From: Mikania micrantha | Taxonomy: Eukaryota > Streptophyta > Magnoliopsida > Asterales > Asteraceae | Reading direction: 5' to 3' | Assembly: GCA_009363875.1 (NCBI GenBank) | Contig: CM018690.1 | Coordinates: 14,663,971-14,727,970 of the forward strand | DNA length: 64,000 bases | Shown here: piece after piece, positions 12,298 through 25,053 of the stretch | Position numbering within the stretch: the stretch's first letter is position 1 | How the letters are laid out: each line of letters begins with the position of its first letter | Made by a program: the position numbers and the translations under genes | Notes under the pieces: model-generated | Database searches by the model: none | Seen by the model: the letters and a program-made list of their open reading frames with translations, nothing else | What the model was told of the DNA's origin: nothing

Positions 12298-13582
12298 AGG
12301 GCATGGAATTTTTGATAACCCTCATCTTTTGTTACAACCCATTAACCATCATCCAATGGTTACTTGAAAAAGTTAAGTGTGTAAGATCGTGTCACGTGTC
12401 AATTCCTTTGTCTTTAGTATGAAGGGCATTTAGGACATTTGTCATTTATGTAAAGTTTACCCCCCTTTTTTTAAACATTCATAACTTTTTTATACTATAT
12501 TATTTTTTTAAAAAAATTGCACCATTATACTCGTCTCATTTTTCTCTTTAATTTCGTTATAGTCTCGACTAGTTTTTTTTTTTTGATGTCATGTATTTAC
12601 ATCATTGTAACGAGCTTAACGATAGCAAATTAATTATAAATTTTTTCTAACAATGGTAAATTACAGTAATGTAACTCAAAATGAAATAATGTAACACAAA
12701 ATGAAGTAATTTACAATGACATAATTAACGGTGACGTAACACATTATTTACAGTGATGTAATTTTCTCTTTAATTCCTGTTATAATGTTGACTAGTTTTT
12801 TTAATTTTTTTTGTCATTGTCCATTATAAAACATCGATATAACGAGCATAGATATAACACATTATTTTGAATTTTTTTCTAACAATGATAAATTACAGTG
12901 ATGTAATATAACACATTATTTATTTTTTTTCTCTAACAATGATAATTACAATAATAAATTACAATGATGTAATATAACACATTATTTTGATTTTTTTCTC
13001 TAACAATGATGATTATAGTGATGTAATTTATCATTGTTCGAAAAAAATTCAAACTAATTTGTTGTATTTAGGCTCGTTACAAATTAGAAATGAGCAAAAA
13101 GCCAAAAAAAACCGAACCGAAACCGAATTAACCGAAAAAACCGAACCGGAACCAAAATAACCGAAAAAACCGAAACCGAATTTTACGTCAATGTAAATTA
13201 CATCACGATAAATTACGTCAATGTAAATTACATCACTGTAATTTATCATTTTTTTAAAAAATTCAAATAAATTTGTTATATTTTAAGCTCGTTACAATGA
13301 TGTAAATATAGGGCATCTAAAAAAAGTAAAAAAAATTAGTTGAGACTATAACGGAATTAAAGAGAAAAATGAGACGAATATAATGGTGCAATTTTTTTAA
13401 AAAAATAATATATTATAAAAAAGTTATTAATGTTTAAAAAAGAGGGGGGGAAACTTATAAAAGGTAAAATGACTATGATGCCCTTTTTAATATTTTAATG
13501 AAATGCTTATGTGTAAGGTTATGATTGGTTGAAATGGGTTATGTAGTTGTAGCAAAAGATGAGGGTTATTTTTTATACCTTG

Positions 13583-13586
<4 letters not shown>
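12298..13586. mobile_element. Foldback element B (type 2) in a TA microsatellite
   Basis: The outer ends are AGGGCATGGAATTTTTGATAACC and, inverted, AGGGCAAGGTATAAAAAATAACC, each against (TA)n. The arms carry TTTTAAACATTCATAACTTTT, CTCGTCTCATTTTTCTC and GTTATAGTCTCGACTAG. The core has many TTACAGTGATGTAATTTACA units and a CCGAACCGAAACCGAA patch near 13110-13180. No coding region. It shares one TA tract (12279-12298) with element A and is the same family as element D (56097-57329). Confidence 0.7.
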
Positions 13587-13621
<35 letters not shown>

Positions 13622-13730
13622 ATTTTTTTGTAGGGGAGTGTGTGTTTCTTTGTTTTTCTTTCTCAAGATGTTATGATTCTAAGTGTAGAAGGTGAGTTAT
13701 AAACTGATAGATAGATAGATAGATAGATAT
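13586..13730. repeat. (TA)n tract and nearby (GATA)n
   Basis: A (TA)n tract at about 13586-13618 closes element B. A short (GATA)n run occupies about 13706-13730. Confidence 0.8.
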
Positions 13731-15852
13731 TACAAACGTAAAGGGGCTTGGGCGGGTAATTATGGTAAATGGGTCTATATGCTTGGGCTATGAAATAAGC
13801 CCGTTAGATGTTGTGCAGCAATTGATTTTTTTTATTTGTTTTATTTTTAAGTTTTTCAGCAGGTAGCAACTGCCAACTTGGTTCCTTTAGGCTTGATAAA
13901 GTCAGCATTACAAAAGTGAGCCTTTTTGTGTGGGGCCTGTGCTGCCTTTGTTATTGGGCAATGTGGGCTGCTAAGTGCAATGCACTTGAAAATTTCGAAT
14001 CAATGTTTAAAATGCAAAATTTGAGGAAATTTTATTTTAATTATAATTTTTCTTATTTTTTTATGTTTTATTCTAAAAAATAATTTTACACGTAAATTTT
14101 TGTCCAACATCTGGTTTTATTAATTACCAATAAAGATAAATAATTTTTAAAAAAAGAATTATCATCTTCGTCGTCCCCGGATTCCAACGGCAATATTTTC
14201 GTTGTTAAAGGATTTTTTTTAAATGATTTCTATATTAGTTATATAATCAGAAATTCAGAAGGGGTGTTGGGACAAAATTTTATTTACAAATGGTGGTAAT
14301 TCCACTCTTGGTGGCGGTGTGGAGGAGATCATACTAGAAAATGTAGGTGTGTCTGGTGATGCTAGCCTTTTAAAAATAAATTTGTGATCATAGTAGAAAA
14401 TGTTGGCGATTTCACTTATTTCTCCTCTGGTAGTGCCGTAGTGGTATTGGTGATTTCGTGGATATCTCCACTAGTAGAGGCGATTTCAATTAAAGGAGGT
14501 GAGTAGTCATGTCTGTAGAAAAAAACAAGAACCTACTCCACTTATAGTGGCATTTTTGGTGACTATTTTGCCACTTGAAATGGCGATTTAGAAGCCAAAC
14601 TCCATTGGTAGCGGCGTTTTTACATAGAAATGTCACATCCATCAGTATACTTGCCTTTTAAAAAAAATTCTTAGTAAAGCTAAAACTATGGTTCTTTATG
14701 TTTAATCAGATGAATATCTGAATTAATATATGACACTAGTAACGACTAACGACTCATAAGTTAAACAAAAATCTTACTAGACAGTATCTACAAGTATTTG
14801 ACAATATTTACTTTTATTATTGTCAAACTCTTATAGCAATTATTATTTGCTTTATTTTTTATTTTTCTAAATGTGTGATTCATCTATACAGTAAGATATA
14901 TTTGAGAAGACCGACGTGGAATTACATTCAATCATTCACAAGTATCCTGGAATGTGTGGGGGCATATATCAAGTGCGCACATTGAGAGTACACAATTAGA
15001 GACAGCAAAAAAACCGCGTCTGACAGGTTTACCAAAAACCCGCTACATGTAGGACGAGTATTCCTGAACCTGATGGGTGTTGAGCCGGGTTTGGGATTGA
15101 ATTTTAAAATTTTCGAGGGTATGGGACGGGCATGAGATTTGTTTATATACCCGTTTATCTGGCCAAGACCAGACCCATTGCCATACCTATACACAACCTA
15201 CCCAAGCTTTTGACATAGATAATACCCATTAAGATAATCATTAATACCCAATCGGTTGATGTTGTGACACTACATGGTCTTTGAACATTACATGGTTTCT
15301 TTGGTGTTATCAATTTAAACAATATCTTCAATGTCTAGATAAATCGGTTAGTTTTGAAAAAATAAGACTTTTTTTGTCAATGAAACGAAATTCAAGCATG
15401 GCTATTATATATTTAGATAATAGTAGTACACTTGATTATTATATACATTTGTGAAATCATTTTAGTCTTCAGCAAGTTGATGGTAAAGATTGCTATTTAA
15501 ATAAAAAAAAAATAAAACTCTAGAATTGACAAGAAATGATGTTGATTAGGCATTAAACGTCCTAAATAAGTGGCATATGATGGGCAACTTGGCACATGTA
15601 TGGATCAAAAAAAAAAAAAACTAAAAGCGTAATGTATATTGGTTTGAATTTATATAATTTGATTTGGCGGCATTGTAATAGTTGATGTATTAGTTTGTAG
15701 TTTTAAAATAATTCAATTAATATTAGCACTTCATTTATGTGCGAATTTTATAAGTAAATTTTTGAAAAATAAGTTTATGTTAAATATAATAAAAAATAAT
15801 TAATTACAGTGATTAACTAATAATAAAAAACACCACACTTACTAAATCATAA
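13731..15852. other. Gene-free stretch with degenerate repeats
   Basis: No credible gene. About 14275-14640 holds worn copies of a GTGGCGATTTC / CCACTNGTAGTGGCG-like motif, as in subterminal regions of some DNA transposons, but no ends were found. About 15010-15190 holds ACCCGTTT / GATGGGTGTTG-type motifs seen in worn MITEs. The remaining sequence is AT-rich. Confidence 0.3.
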
Positions 15853-16236
15853 GGGTTGAATCCAATAAAAAAATTGTTTAAAAACAGTAAGAACCAATAA
15901 GAGTTTGATATATAACATGCTAAAAATAATAAAAACAAAAATTCAGTCCAAAAAAAACAAAATCCAGTACGAAAAAAGACATCACAAAAATCAAAATATA
16001 AAGTACTAGAGAAATAAAAATGCAGTACAAAAAAATAAAAATGTAGCACAAAAACAAAAATTCAGTAAACAAAACACAAAAATATAGTACTAAAAAGAAT
16101 CTAATACAAAAAAAAATAAAAATCTATTACAAAAAATAAAATATTATATCAAAATTATCATAACATATGTCAAAATTGTTTTAATTTTTACTTTTTTTAG
16201 TCAAAAATCTCTTATTATTTAAATTTTCCATAACCC
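15853..16236. mobile_element. Worn relative of the 1442-1825 MITE, inverted
   Basis: The ends GGGTTGAATCCAATA and (reverse-complemented right end) GGGTTATGGAAAATT resemble those of the Mutator-type MITE at 1442-1825. The core is the reverse complement of the same TTTTGTACTGGATTTTT-type repeats. No target duplication is now visible. Confidence 0.5.
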
Positions 16237-17169
16237 TTGTCTAATTAGTATTATCATATCAAATGTGAAGCGTATCTAACAACACTTTTTTAGCTCATAA
16301 TCATTAACTACAATATTTAATCTTACGACTAACACAAAACCAACGATTAAAACAAAACCAACAAAAAATACTGGTTAATAAAGAATTTGGTGATCTATAA
16401 ACTTAGAACATATCATATTTCTTTAAAATGTTGATTTTTTTAACAAATATAGTACAATTATAAAAATCATATTTATTGAAAAGTGATTTTTTCGTAGGGA
16501 ACAGTCCAACAAAAAGGACTCGTAACTGCGACATTTGTCATTGCTATAGCCCGGTAAAATCGTCTTCATAGGCTATGGCAACGACACGTCGTCCCTAAAA
16601 CGCATTCTCGATAGTCTAGTTGCAATATCCAAGACAAATCGTTGATATATTAGTCGTCGCAATAATATACTCTATAGCGACTACTGGTCGTCGCTATAGA
16701 GGAAAATGGTTTTTTTATTTTAAATTATTTTTTCGCTTTATTTTTTAAAAAAATATTAATTAATCATTATTATTTTACCTTATAGCGACGACAGTTCGTC
16801 ACAATTGAGAAAAAAATTAAAATAAAATAATGGGACACAAAGACGACATGTTGTCGAGATAACGTTAAATTCAAAATTTTCAAGTTCAACTATAGCGGCG
16901 ACATGTTGTCGCTATAGCTTATCACCATTTTTTAATATTCTTTTTTACTTTTTAAAGTTTTCAGATTTTTTACCACCTGTAATCCTACCAAATACAATTT
17001 TTAGATTTAAATTTCCAAATACATTCATGCATTCATATTCATGCATCCATACATAAAAGGTTTAACAAAAACAAGTGTTCATCAAATGCATACACCAAAT
17101 GAAGACAATTGTATGCTATTCAAATACATTCATCAAACATAACAAAGTTTAAATAGTTCTAAAAGTCAA

Positions 17170-18225
17170 CAAGTTCGTCTAATCACTTTCTTCATCTTCA
17201 CTTTCCTCTTCTTGTGTGGGTGATCGAAAGAGTTAAACCCCTGGTTTTGCATCGAAAGAAATTTTTTGATATGCTGTTGCATCATTTCGTTGATTCGTTG
17301 TTATTCCTCCCAAAGTGTATTTGATTCTGTCAAGTGATATTAGAGTTTATTAGTTGGTGCATACATGTGGGGAGCCAAGTCTGGGTAACACTTTTAACTG
17401 TTTGGCCAACGCCACGTATCTGGCCACACTAGTGACCTAACGAATGTTCGAGAAATTCGACTTTATCAACATGTGTGTCTTCACCACATGAGGGTGATTT
17501 TACTATATTCATTTCATCCCTAATATTTTCCGATATTAAAAACACAAGACAAAGATATTTTAAATGTTTTACAAATGTTCAGCAGCAAAACTGCTATAAA
17601 ATAGTTATCAAAATGCATAAAAATATATTATAAATGGCAGCAAATCCCAATTCAATCAATAAATATTAGACGAGACACTATGACCGAACTCATTTTAATA
17701 AACATAATGCATCCGGCTAAAGTTTAAATGAGTAAAGCATAATACAAGTGAACATTTTTTTTACTTATCGAGTGTTGTTCAGTAATCTAATTATAGTACC
17801 ACGAGCTCCCTTTTGTAGTGCATGTCTCGTCATCCTTCTGCATGCTTAACACATGTGTTCCTTAACCTGTAAACAACAAAAAATATTATTACTAGCATAT
17901 CAAGTAATAATTAATAGATCTTTAGATAAAATCGTCATATCATCTCTGGGCATAAGATTGAGTACCATGATAAGTTGATAACTTCCATACATTTGTTAAG
18001 ATCTATTTGTTGTGGTTTTTAAAAATCGGTTCTTGTAGGTGGAAGTTGTGAATAACTCAACAACTCGGACCCATGATTCCGGGTCCATGCCCTTTGGGGG
18101 ATTGTTCTTTGCTCTCTCAATGTCTTCATATCTACATTCCTTATCAAAATGTTTTTCAGCTTTGTTTTCCAGTCTTTATACCGTTTACACAATTTGCATG
18201 AATACCCAACTTTATTCCATCCCAA
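17170..18225 (-). pseudogene. PTTA/TNPA-like CACTA protein, broken
   Basis: Minus-strand fragments match the C-terminal half of the second CACTA protein (plant Transposase_24/PTTA type). About 18225-17990 gives RYKDWKTKLKN, a frameshift, then CRYEDIERAKNNPPKGMDPE and WVRVVELF. A short exon-like piece lies near 17870-17780, and about 17330-17170 gives a glutamine-rich coiled segment (EQQRINEMMQQ-like) with a basic end. Such proteins bind subterminal repeats of CACTA elements. Frameshifts and stops show it is dead. The N-terminal part may have lain beyond the solo-LTR insertion at 18339. Confidence 0.55.
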
Positions 18226-18338
18226 TGCTTAGTGTTATGGAATTGTTGTAGATGAAAGTAATGATATAAAGGTTCATGGGATAAAAAATAACTAACAATA
18301 TGGCATTTAAATTCAAATAACATTAGTATGTATACTAA

Positions 18339-21032
18339 TGTAACACCCCGACCAATGACGGAATCATCAGGGCGTTCACGAAGTGTAGATGGTTCAATAG
18401 CACAAGGTTCATAATGTAAATAATCAAACCAATTGTATTAGAAGAAATTCAAACTTAATATTCAATTCAACCTTAATCATTCATTACACTAATGAAACCA
18501 AAATCTTAGATTCAAACTAAACATAATTAAATAATAAATAGAAATATAACTAAATCCAACTTCTAGCAATCCTTATGTAGCATTTACACTTGAAATATGT
18601 TTAAATAAAAGGTCAACTATAAAGTTGGTGAGCTTCATAGGTTTAAGCACACACACCAAAAATAGTTGAATAAAATGTATAACAAATGTTAAATGTAACA
18701 TGTGAAAGCATAATGAACATAACATAATTGAACTATTAACTAAAGTAGATCAACAAATGTTATCATATAATGTTTGACCAAGTTAGCATAGCAATGCTAA
18801 ATTAGAAACTATCAATGCGGAGGACCGAAGTCTACTCAACCAACAATGGGATGGCCGGTCCAATAGATCTATCATAGTCACTAGTGGTGATCAATACTCA
18901 TTGTTAACTAAAATCCAATATGTTAAATGTCATCAAACTAGTTTCACATGATAATAGTTTAAAACAAAATTTACATGTTTTACCTCAAATGTAAAAGCAT
19001 AAAAAGAGGCTATGAAGACTCACATTGATTGATAATGTAGCCTTTATAAATGATGTCAAGTGTGTAGTTCGAGCAACACAATACAAGTTATCCTGTATAG
19101 TTTAAACAAGTATAAGCTAATGTAACTCTAACTTCCTATGTAATTCCTAGCACAATTACAATAATGTAATTGTACTTTATGCTCGAATGTCTTCATATTA
19201 CTTTGTTCAAAAAGGTTTTATATGTAAAACCAAGTCATCTAAAGTTTATGTTTCAAATTAGATATCCATTTAAAGTTTAATTCATATTTAGATGTAGATA
19301 ATTAAATAATAATAAATAGATTAAAATAATAGTAATAGAATTAATAATAATAATATTCTTAATAAGTTGTAAAGATTGTTTGTAGATATGAACATAATAT
19401 TCTAAGTGTTTATATATTTAAAGTCATAGTTATTTAAAATAAGTTTGATAACATATTACTTTGAATGAATAGTATGAATTTTTTTTTACAAAAGTTAAAG
19501 TTACTAAAACAACTTTGTAAAATATTTTCTTTAAGTAAATATTAACCCCTTTTTTTTAACATTTATAAAAATTAAAGTTAATAAATAACTTTAATAATTA
19601 ATTTGACGCTTAAAAGGTTGTATACTATTTTAAACTTATAAATAAACATTTATAATGTAAATAATAAGTTTCATTCTTTTACATAAAATTCTAATTAATG
19701 TTATTTGATAGATTTAAATATCCTTGTTTTATATTTTATAAAACCTTAGATAAATATATAAAATAAAATATTTATATGTACGTTTTAATATTATAAGTTT
19801 TATAATATTCAAAAATAAACCTTAAGTATAATTAGAATTTGTATAGTCCTTATGTATTTATGTGGGTGTGTGTGTATTTAAATAAGCTGAATATAAATTA
19901 TGTAAATATATATTAATATATTTTTTTCATTAAAATGGTAGTTTTAAGTTTATAAAAAATTTTGGTGGAATCAGAATTTAAAAATAAGTTAAAATTAAAA
20001 AGTTATAAAAAAAGTGGTCAAAATCGGCTTAAACCGGTTTCTAACCCGTGACCATGAAATTGAAACCCCGAGCTTTAACCAATTAGTCTATGGGCTTCAG
20101 CCACAACAAATGGCCATTCGAATAAGTTTTAACATGTCTCGTGTTTCTATCCCCAATTCAATTTAACAAGAACCGAACCCTAGACCCTTTTGATTGAAAA
20201 TTCTAATCAAATAGCAACCCGATTGGAATCAAAATCTTAGGGCTTTTGTTGGGCATCTAAAAACGAGTACAAGGATGTTTAGAACACTAACCTTAATGTA
20301 CAAATGAGTTGATTTCGATTAATAGGCCGCGGACGACTAACAACTGATTTGCAGGTCTTGATTTCTCAATCTGGAAGGTTTTTTAGAGTGTTTTGATTGC
20401 ATAGAAGGTTTTGCAGGTATCTAATGCACGTATGGTTGAGTTTAATTTGATTTTTATGTGTGTTTATATCAATTTTGAATAATCGATCGTTCACGGATGT
20501 TTAGGAACGATTTGTCTATGGTTTTGAATTTTAAACGACGAATTGATGATTGTTATCTATCCCTTAGTGTTCGTAAATGATAAAGGTTCGAAATTTATCA
20601 AGTTTATTGTTTTAATTTGAGCTAAAATATGATCGGGTTAGGTAGATGGATCATGGGTATCCATGGCTTGATGGGTTGAGAAGATGGCAACCATGGGTTA
20701 ATAACAAAATAGTCCCTCTCAATTTACTTCCTCCTTTAGTTTAATTTGGGCATAAATAATCCCTCTAGTTTTCTAGAAATGTTCATAATAAATCTGTAAA
20801 TTTATATAGCTAACTAAAAAATTTATAAAAACTATATGATTTCTCAAATATTTGTATAATTAGAATGTTTATACATTCTAATAATATTATTATTATTTAT
20901 TTATTATATATATTTATAAATTAATCTTAAAAACTTTAAGCTTTGTAAAAAGAACAATGTGTGTGTGTGTTTACAAACTCTCTAATTTCTCATTAATATA
21001 AATGAAATTACATAATTAGTCGAAATGTTACA
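18339..21032. mobile_element. Solo LTR (2694 bp)
   Basis: It starts TGTAACACCCCGACC and ends AAATGTTACA, with the TG...CA limits of an LTR. It is flanked by a perfect 5-bp duplication, actaa (18334-18338 and 21033-21037). No gag, pol or second LTR is inside, so this is the product of LTR-LTR recombination. It resembles the solo LTR at 34077-36630: same start, same GTTACA end, a similar interior (TTAGGGCTTTTGTT) and a tRNA-like module (about 20035-20105). Long LTRs of this kind occur in plant Ty3/gypsy chromoviruses; the lineage is not proven here. Confidence 0.8.
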
Positions 21033-21539
21033 ACTAACATGAAGTGTGGTGAGTATATACATCCTAACATCTCCAGGGACATCCTGTCAACCTCATTAGA
21101 GATTAAACTTATAAACAGCTGATAGTTATCTTTAACGGCTCTAAACATATTAGATGACTAATGGAACTCGATATGAAGTGGTCTACTACCATTCTTTTGA
21201 AATTTTTCGTACAAATTAAGGCTTTTCTCATGTGCATGTCTTTTTGTTAGTTTGGCTACATCAACACATGAAATTAAAAACTTAGCAAATTGAAAATAAA
21301 TTCAAGGAGATTACATATATATAATACTAGAAACTTACAAGACTTACAATTTTTTGGCATCCTATAAGAATACCCATGTGGAGGTTCATCCGCCCGTCTC
21401 TTCCATGATATCCAGCAACATTCGTCATTTCTTGGACAAAAACAAACAATACATAGAATATTAACAATTAAAATGAAATACTAACAATTTTATCAATTGT
21501 AAAAAACTAGCATACATTTATTTAGAATCATCGATACAA

Positions 21540-23200
21540 TAATGTGTGCCTTCGAGATCATCATCGTTGTCATCTATATCATTATTTATTTCATCTTCTT
21601 CGTAATCTAACTCAAAAAGATACCCTATTTGGTCCAATACAATTTTGATGCAGCACACTTTCTTTTCACGCCTCCTTGGCTAGGGTGTTACCTCGGAAAC
21701 GAATGGGAAGACTTTGTAGTTATTTTAATATTTTTGCATTACTCAATTGTTTAGGAGGATCTCTTGTCTTCCTTTTTCCATTTAATAACAAATTTTCCCT
21801 TAATTTTTGATTTTTAGTACAAAATCGTCTGTGATTAACAAAAGCTATCTTATTACTTATAGATCACAAGGGCGTGTTTGTATTACAAGTAGGAAATGTT
21901 TTATAACCTTGACCACTTCGTCTAGACAAGCTACTACGCGTAGGATAATCATTAATAGTCTACAAAAATGTCACACACATCTTGAATATAATTTTGATAT
22001 ATGCATCTCTCATTTGGGCTCCATCATTCCACAATGTTTTTAATTCATCCATCAAAAGCCTTAACAAAACATCAATGTCCTTTCGAGGAGATTTAGGACC
22101 AGGATTAGCAAAGTTAACATGAAAGAAGATTCTCTCATATGTATAACCAAGGTGGTGTATTATATATTGTCAACACCATTAGCCACATATTGTAAGTATG
22201 ACTTATGTTACCAAATGGATTAAAGCCATTAACAGTCAAACCCAAGCGGACGTTTCCGGGTTCTTTGGCAAAATCAAAGATATCTCTTATCAAATTCTTG
22301 CCATGCCTTCCCATAAATCGTATGACACATCATACCATCACCTAAGCTTCAGTATTATGCCATATCATATCTTTTGCGGTGAATCTAGAACTGTACCTTT
22401 GTCAAGCCGAGAAGTTAAAGGAAAGTAGCGCAACACATTTTGTGATACTTTCTTTCCCTTATTGCTTTTGTCAACCAATTTTCTCTCATTAAACCGGATA
22501 ATTTTTCATAAGGGAGTTCTCATGCAAAAACAGAGCACAATAATTAATGCAAGCATTTTAGATTGATATCCTAAACAAATCTTTCGCAATTTCTTCTTAG
22601 CTTCATAATGTGAGGCTGGAATCTTATTTTCTTTCGGGAATGCAATTGTTAGAAACTCTAAAAGTTGGTCAAATTAACTATCCGTCCATTTATTCATAAC
22701 TTTAATATGCAATAATTTTGTCAAAAATTTAGGAAAGACATCCAACTACAACTAGAGTATAGTTCAATAATAGGCTCCCTAAACAATGCATCAAATTCCG
22801 GGTCTAAAGCATCTCCATCTTCCTCTACATTTTTGTCATATGTATTTTGCTCACCCATAACATCATTAAGTGCATCAAACATCTCATTATTTGTTAATGA
22901 TGGAGTATGTATGTTTGAAGCCCATAAGCTTTCTATCTCTAAAGCATTAAGATATTTCTCACCATGATAAACCAATGTTGTATATAATTGTAGAAACCCA
23001 CGATCATGCATGTAAGCATAAATCGTAGTCAAATTATGGAGTTATCAATTCGAATTAGCACAAATTTTACGCGGGCGGTACGCTTTACTTTCATCGTTGA
23101 TATGGTTCTTTTTTACAACATCCATAAAGTTCTTAAGACCATTTAAGAAATTCAGACATCTCTGATTTCACAAATTAATCCAACTTTTATCAATTGTCAT
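21540..23200 (-). pseudogene. TNP2-like CACTA transposase, broken
   Basis: On the minus strand the recognisable order is: N-terminal zinc/DNA-binding part near 23200-22980 (FLNGLKNFMDVV, then YAYMHDRGF and VYHGE); ELYSSCSWMSFLNF (about 22760-22720); FPKENKIPASHYEAKKKL (about 22640-22580); LRYFPLTSRL (near 22420); and the transposase core near 22110-21800, with PRKDIDVLLRLLMDELKTLW, INDYPTRSSLSR and TCNTNTP. An acidic tail lies near 21640-21530. Family knowledge (TNP2/Transposase_21) makes it the CACTA transposase. Several in-frame stops and frameshifts, for example directly before the INDYP segment, make it nonfunctional. Confidence 0.75.
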
Positions 23201-23511
23201 GATCAGTAATTCGAGCTAGTGGGCGCCTCTTAGATTATAAAAATATACAAATTACACAATAAGTGAACAATTACATAATAGCACATATACAAAAACATAC
23301 ACAATTACACATACAACTACAATAAACGATATAAATGGTTATTGTATAAGGTTATTCTAATTATGCATACACAGATACACATAATTAAACATATTCAAAA
23401 TTACAAATTATAATTCTAAAACCATCAAACAATCATATATTTTACTTTCATACAAAAATGGACAAATATAAATTTTAAAATATCGATAAGTACTTATCAA
23501 TGATTTGGAAC

Positions 23512-24352
23512 TAGGGGTGTTCGGTTTTCGAATATGACTCGAAAAAATCGAAATTTGATTCGATTTCAATTCAAAAAACACAAAGTCGTAATTCGATTCG
23601 AATTTTTATATTTGAATTCGACTCGATTCGTAGCATAATATCAAATTTCGAATTTCATATTTTTAATTCGATTCGAAATTTGAATTTATATTATTTATAT
23701 ATATTTTTATTTTATATATACTACTGTATTAAAAAAAGACTTTTTAATTAGGTGGTTTAATTTATAAAACTAAAAGCTTATACACAAATGTCAATTTAAT
23801 TATAAAATACCCATAATTTTAAAACTTTTAAATAAGCTAAACCCAAACATTCACAACAAAAACGTCATTCCAAAAACTTGAAAAATTAATCATTTTGGTT
23901 GTTAATTCATAATATTTTGATTATTTGTCACTTTATGTTTTTTGTATATTATCATTGACATTATATATTGAACTTTTATCATATTATTAGTATAAATCAT
24001 ATATCTAATATTACAACTTATATGTTGGTTATTTGATATTTGGATGTTTAAGGTTTTGATTATTAGATATTTTGAATATATAAAGATAGCAAGTATAATT
24101 TTTTTTTAATTCAAATTAAAATAAAAACAATTCGAATTCTGATCAAATTCGAATCGAATTCGGATGAATTCGAATTCCGAATTCGAATAGAATCGAATTT
24201 TTGAATTGGAGAACGAATTCGAATTTTGAATTCAAATTGGTTTTTTTGAATCAATTTCGAATTCGATTGATGCTCTTAAAAAATTCAAAATTCGAAATCA
24301 TTCGATTTGAAATATTTGAGTTATTCGAAATTCGATTCGATGAACACCCCTA
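23512..24352. mobile_element. hAT-type MITE (841 bp) rich in GAATTCGAA repeats
   Basis: Terminal inverted repeats TAGGGGTGTTCGG and GATGAACACCCCTA are flanked by a perfect 8-bp duplication, tttggaac (23504-23511 and 24353-24360). The two outer quarters consist of AATTCGATTCGAA-type motifs and the centre is AT-rich without coding capacity. It shares terminal sequence with the MITEs at 3267 and 63880 but has a different repeat core. The target duplication lies inside a slightly longer similarity (CTTATCAATGATTTG on both sides). Confidence 0.8.
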
Positions 24353-24360
24353 TTTGGAAC

Positions 24361-24876
24361 CGTACCTTATCAATGATTTGAAACCGTAACAAGCCCCTAA
24401 TTTATAACCACAAAAATAACGACAAAAAATAACCACAATTGTAATAAATTCAACAAAACATAAACATAAACATCCACTTCCACATACACATACGCATACG
24501 AGAATAACACAACACGAATTTATGATCACAACAACTTATTTCAAATTGAAACCTTAAGTTAACTCGAAAGCAAAAACCAATTGAATATAACAATATATAT
24601 ACGCATAGGAATATCCAAACATAAACATACACATACAACATAAACATACGAATACAAATATAAGAACGTGTTACAAATTCAAACCTTAAGTTAGCCTAAA
24701 TTACAAATACATATAAAATAAACATAAAGGGGACGAAACTATGCCACATTTTATTTTTCTTAGATCTTTATGTTAAAATAATTTTCAAAATTCATTTATA
24801 TAAAGGGGACGAAACTATGCTTTCTTAATCTTAACTTCACGTTCCCGAGCTCCTCTCTATCCTCGTTCCACTATAA
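24361..24876. other. Gene-free stretch with a short direct repeat
   Basis: No gene seen. The segment AAAGGGGACGAAACTATGC occurs twice about 76 bp apart (near 24726 and 24802). The minus-strand open frame at 24450-24647 is low-complexity (repeated ACATACACATAC) and not credible. Confidence 0.35.
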
Positions 24877-25053
24877 GGCTATCCACAGCTGTCACCCAAC
24901 TGAAAATCCTTCCCCACCGAAATTTCCTGCCACGTCATCACCCCACTGAAAACCTTAAACCCCACAGTGGTCACCCCACTGAAAATCCTTTCCCACTATT
25001 CCATTGGACCAATCAGAAAGCGAGAAAGAGAGAAAGTGAGCGGGAAGCAGGAG

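Larger units (their letters stand above)
16490..23210 (-). mobile_element. Decayed CACTA (En/Spm) transposon split by a solo LTR
   Basis: From about 16510 to 16920 there are many copies of a CTATAGCGACGAC / GTCGTCGCTATAG motif, the kind of subterminal array found in plant CACTA elements. To the right lie remnants of a PTTA/TNPA-like protein (17.2-18.2 kb) and of a TNP2-like transposase (21.5-23.2 kb), both on the minus strand in the usual order. The terminal CACTA sequences were not found and the right subterminal array is missing, so the limits are approximate. A 2.7-kb solo LTR lies between the two genes. Confidence 0.65.

Noticed and set aside
17811..17820. CACTA terminal repeat (TTTTGTAGTG)
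   Set aside because: It lies inside the PTTA-like coding remnant, between its exons, so it is not the element end.
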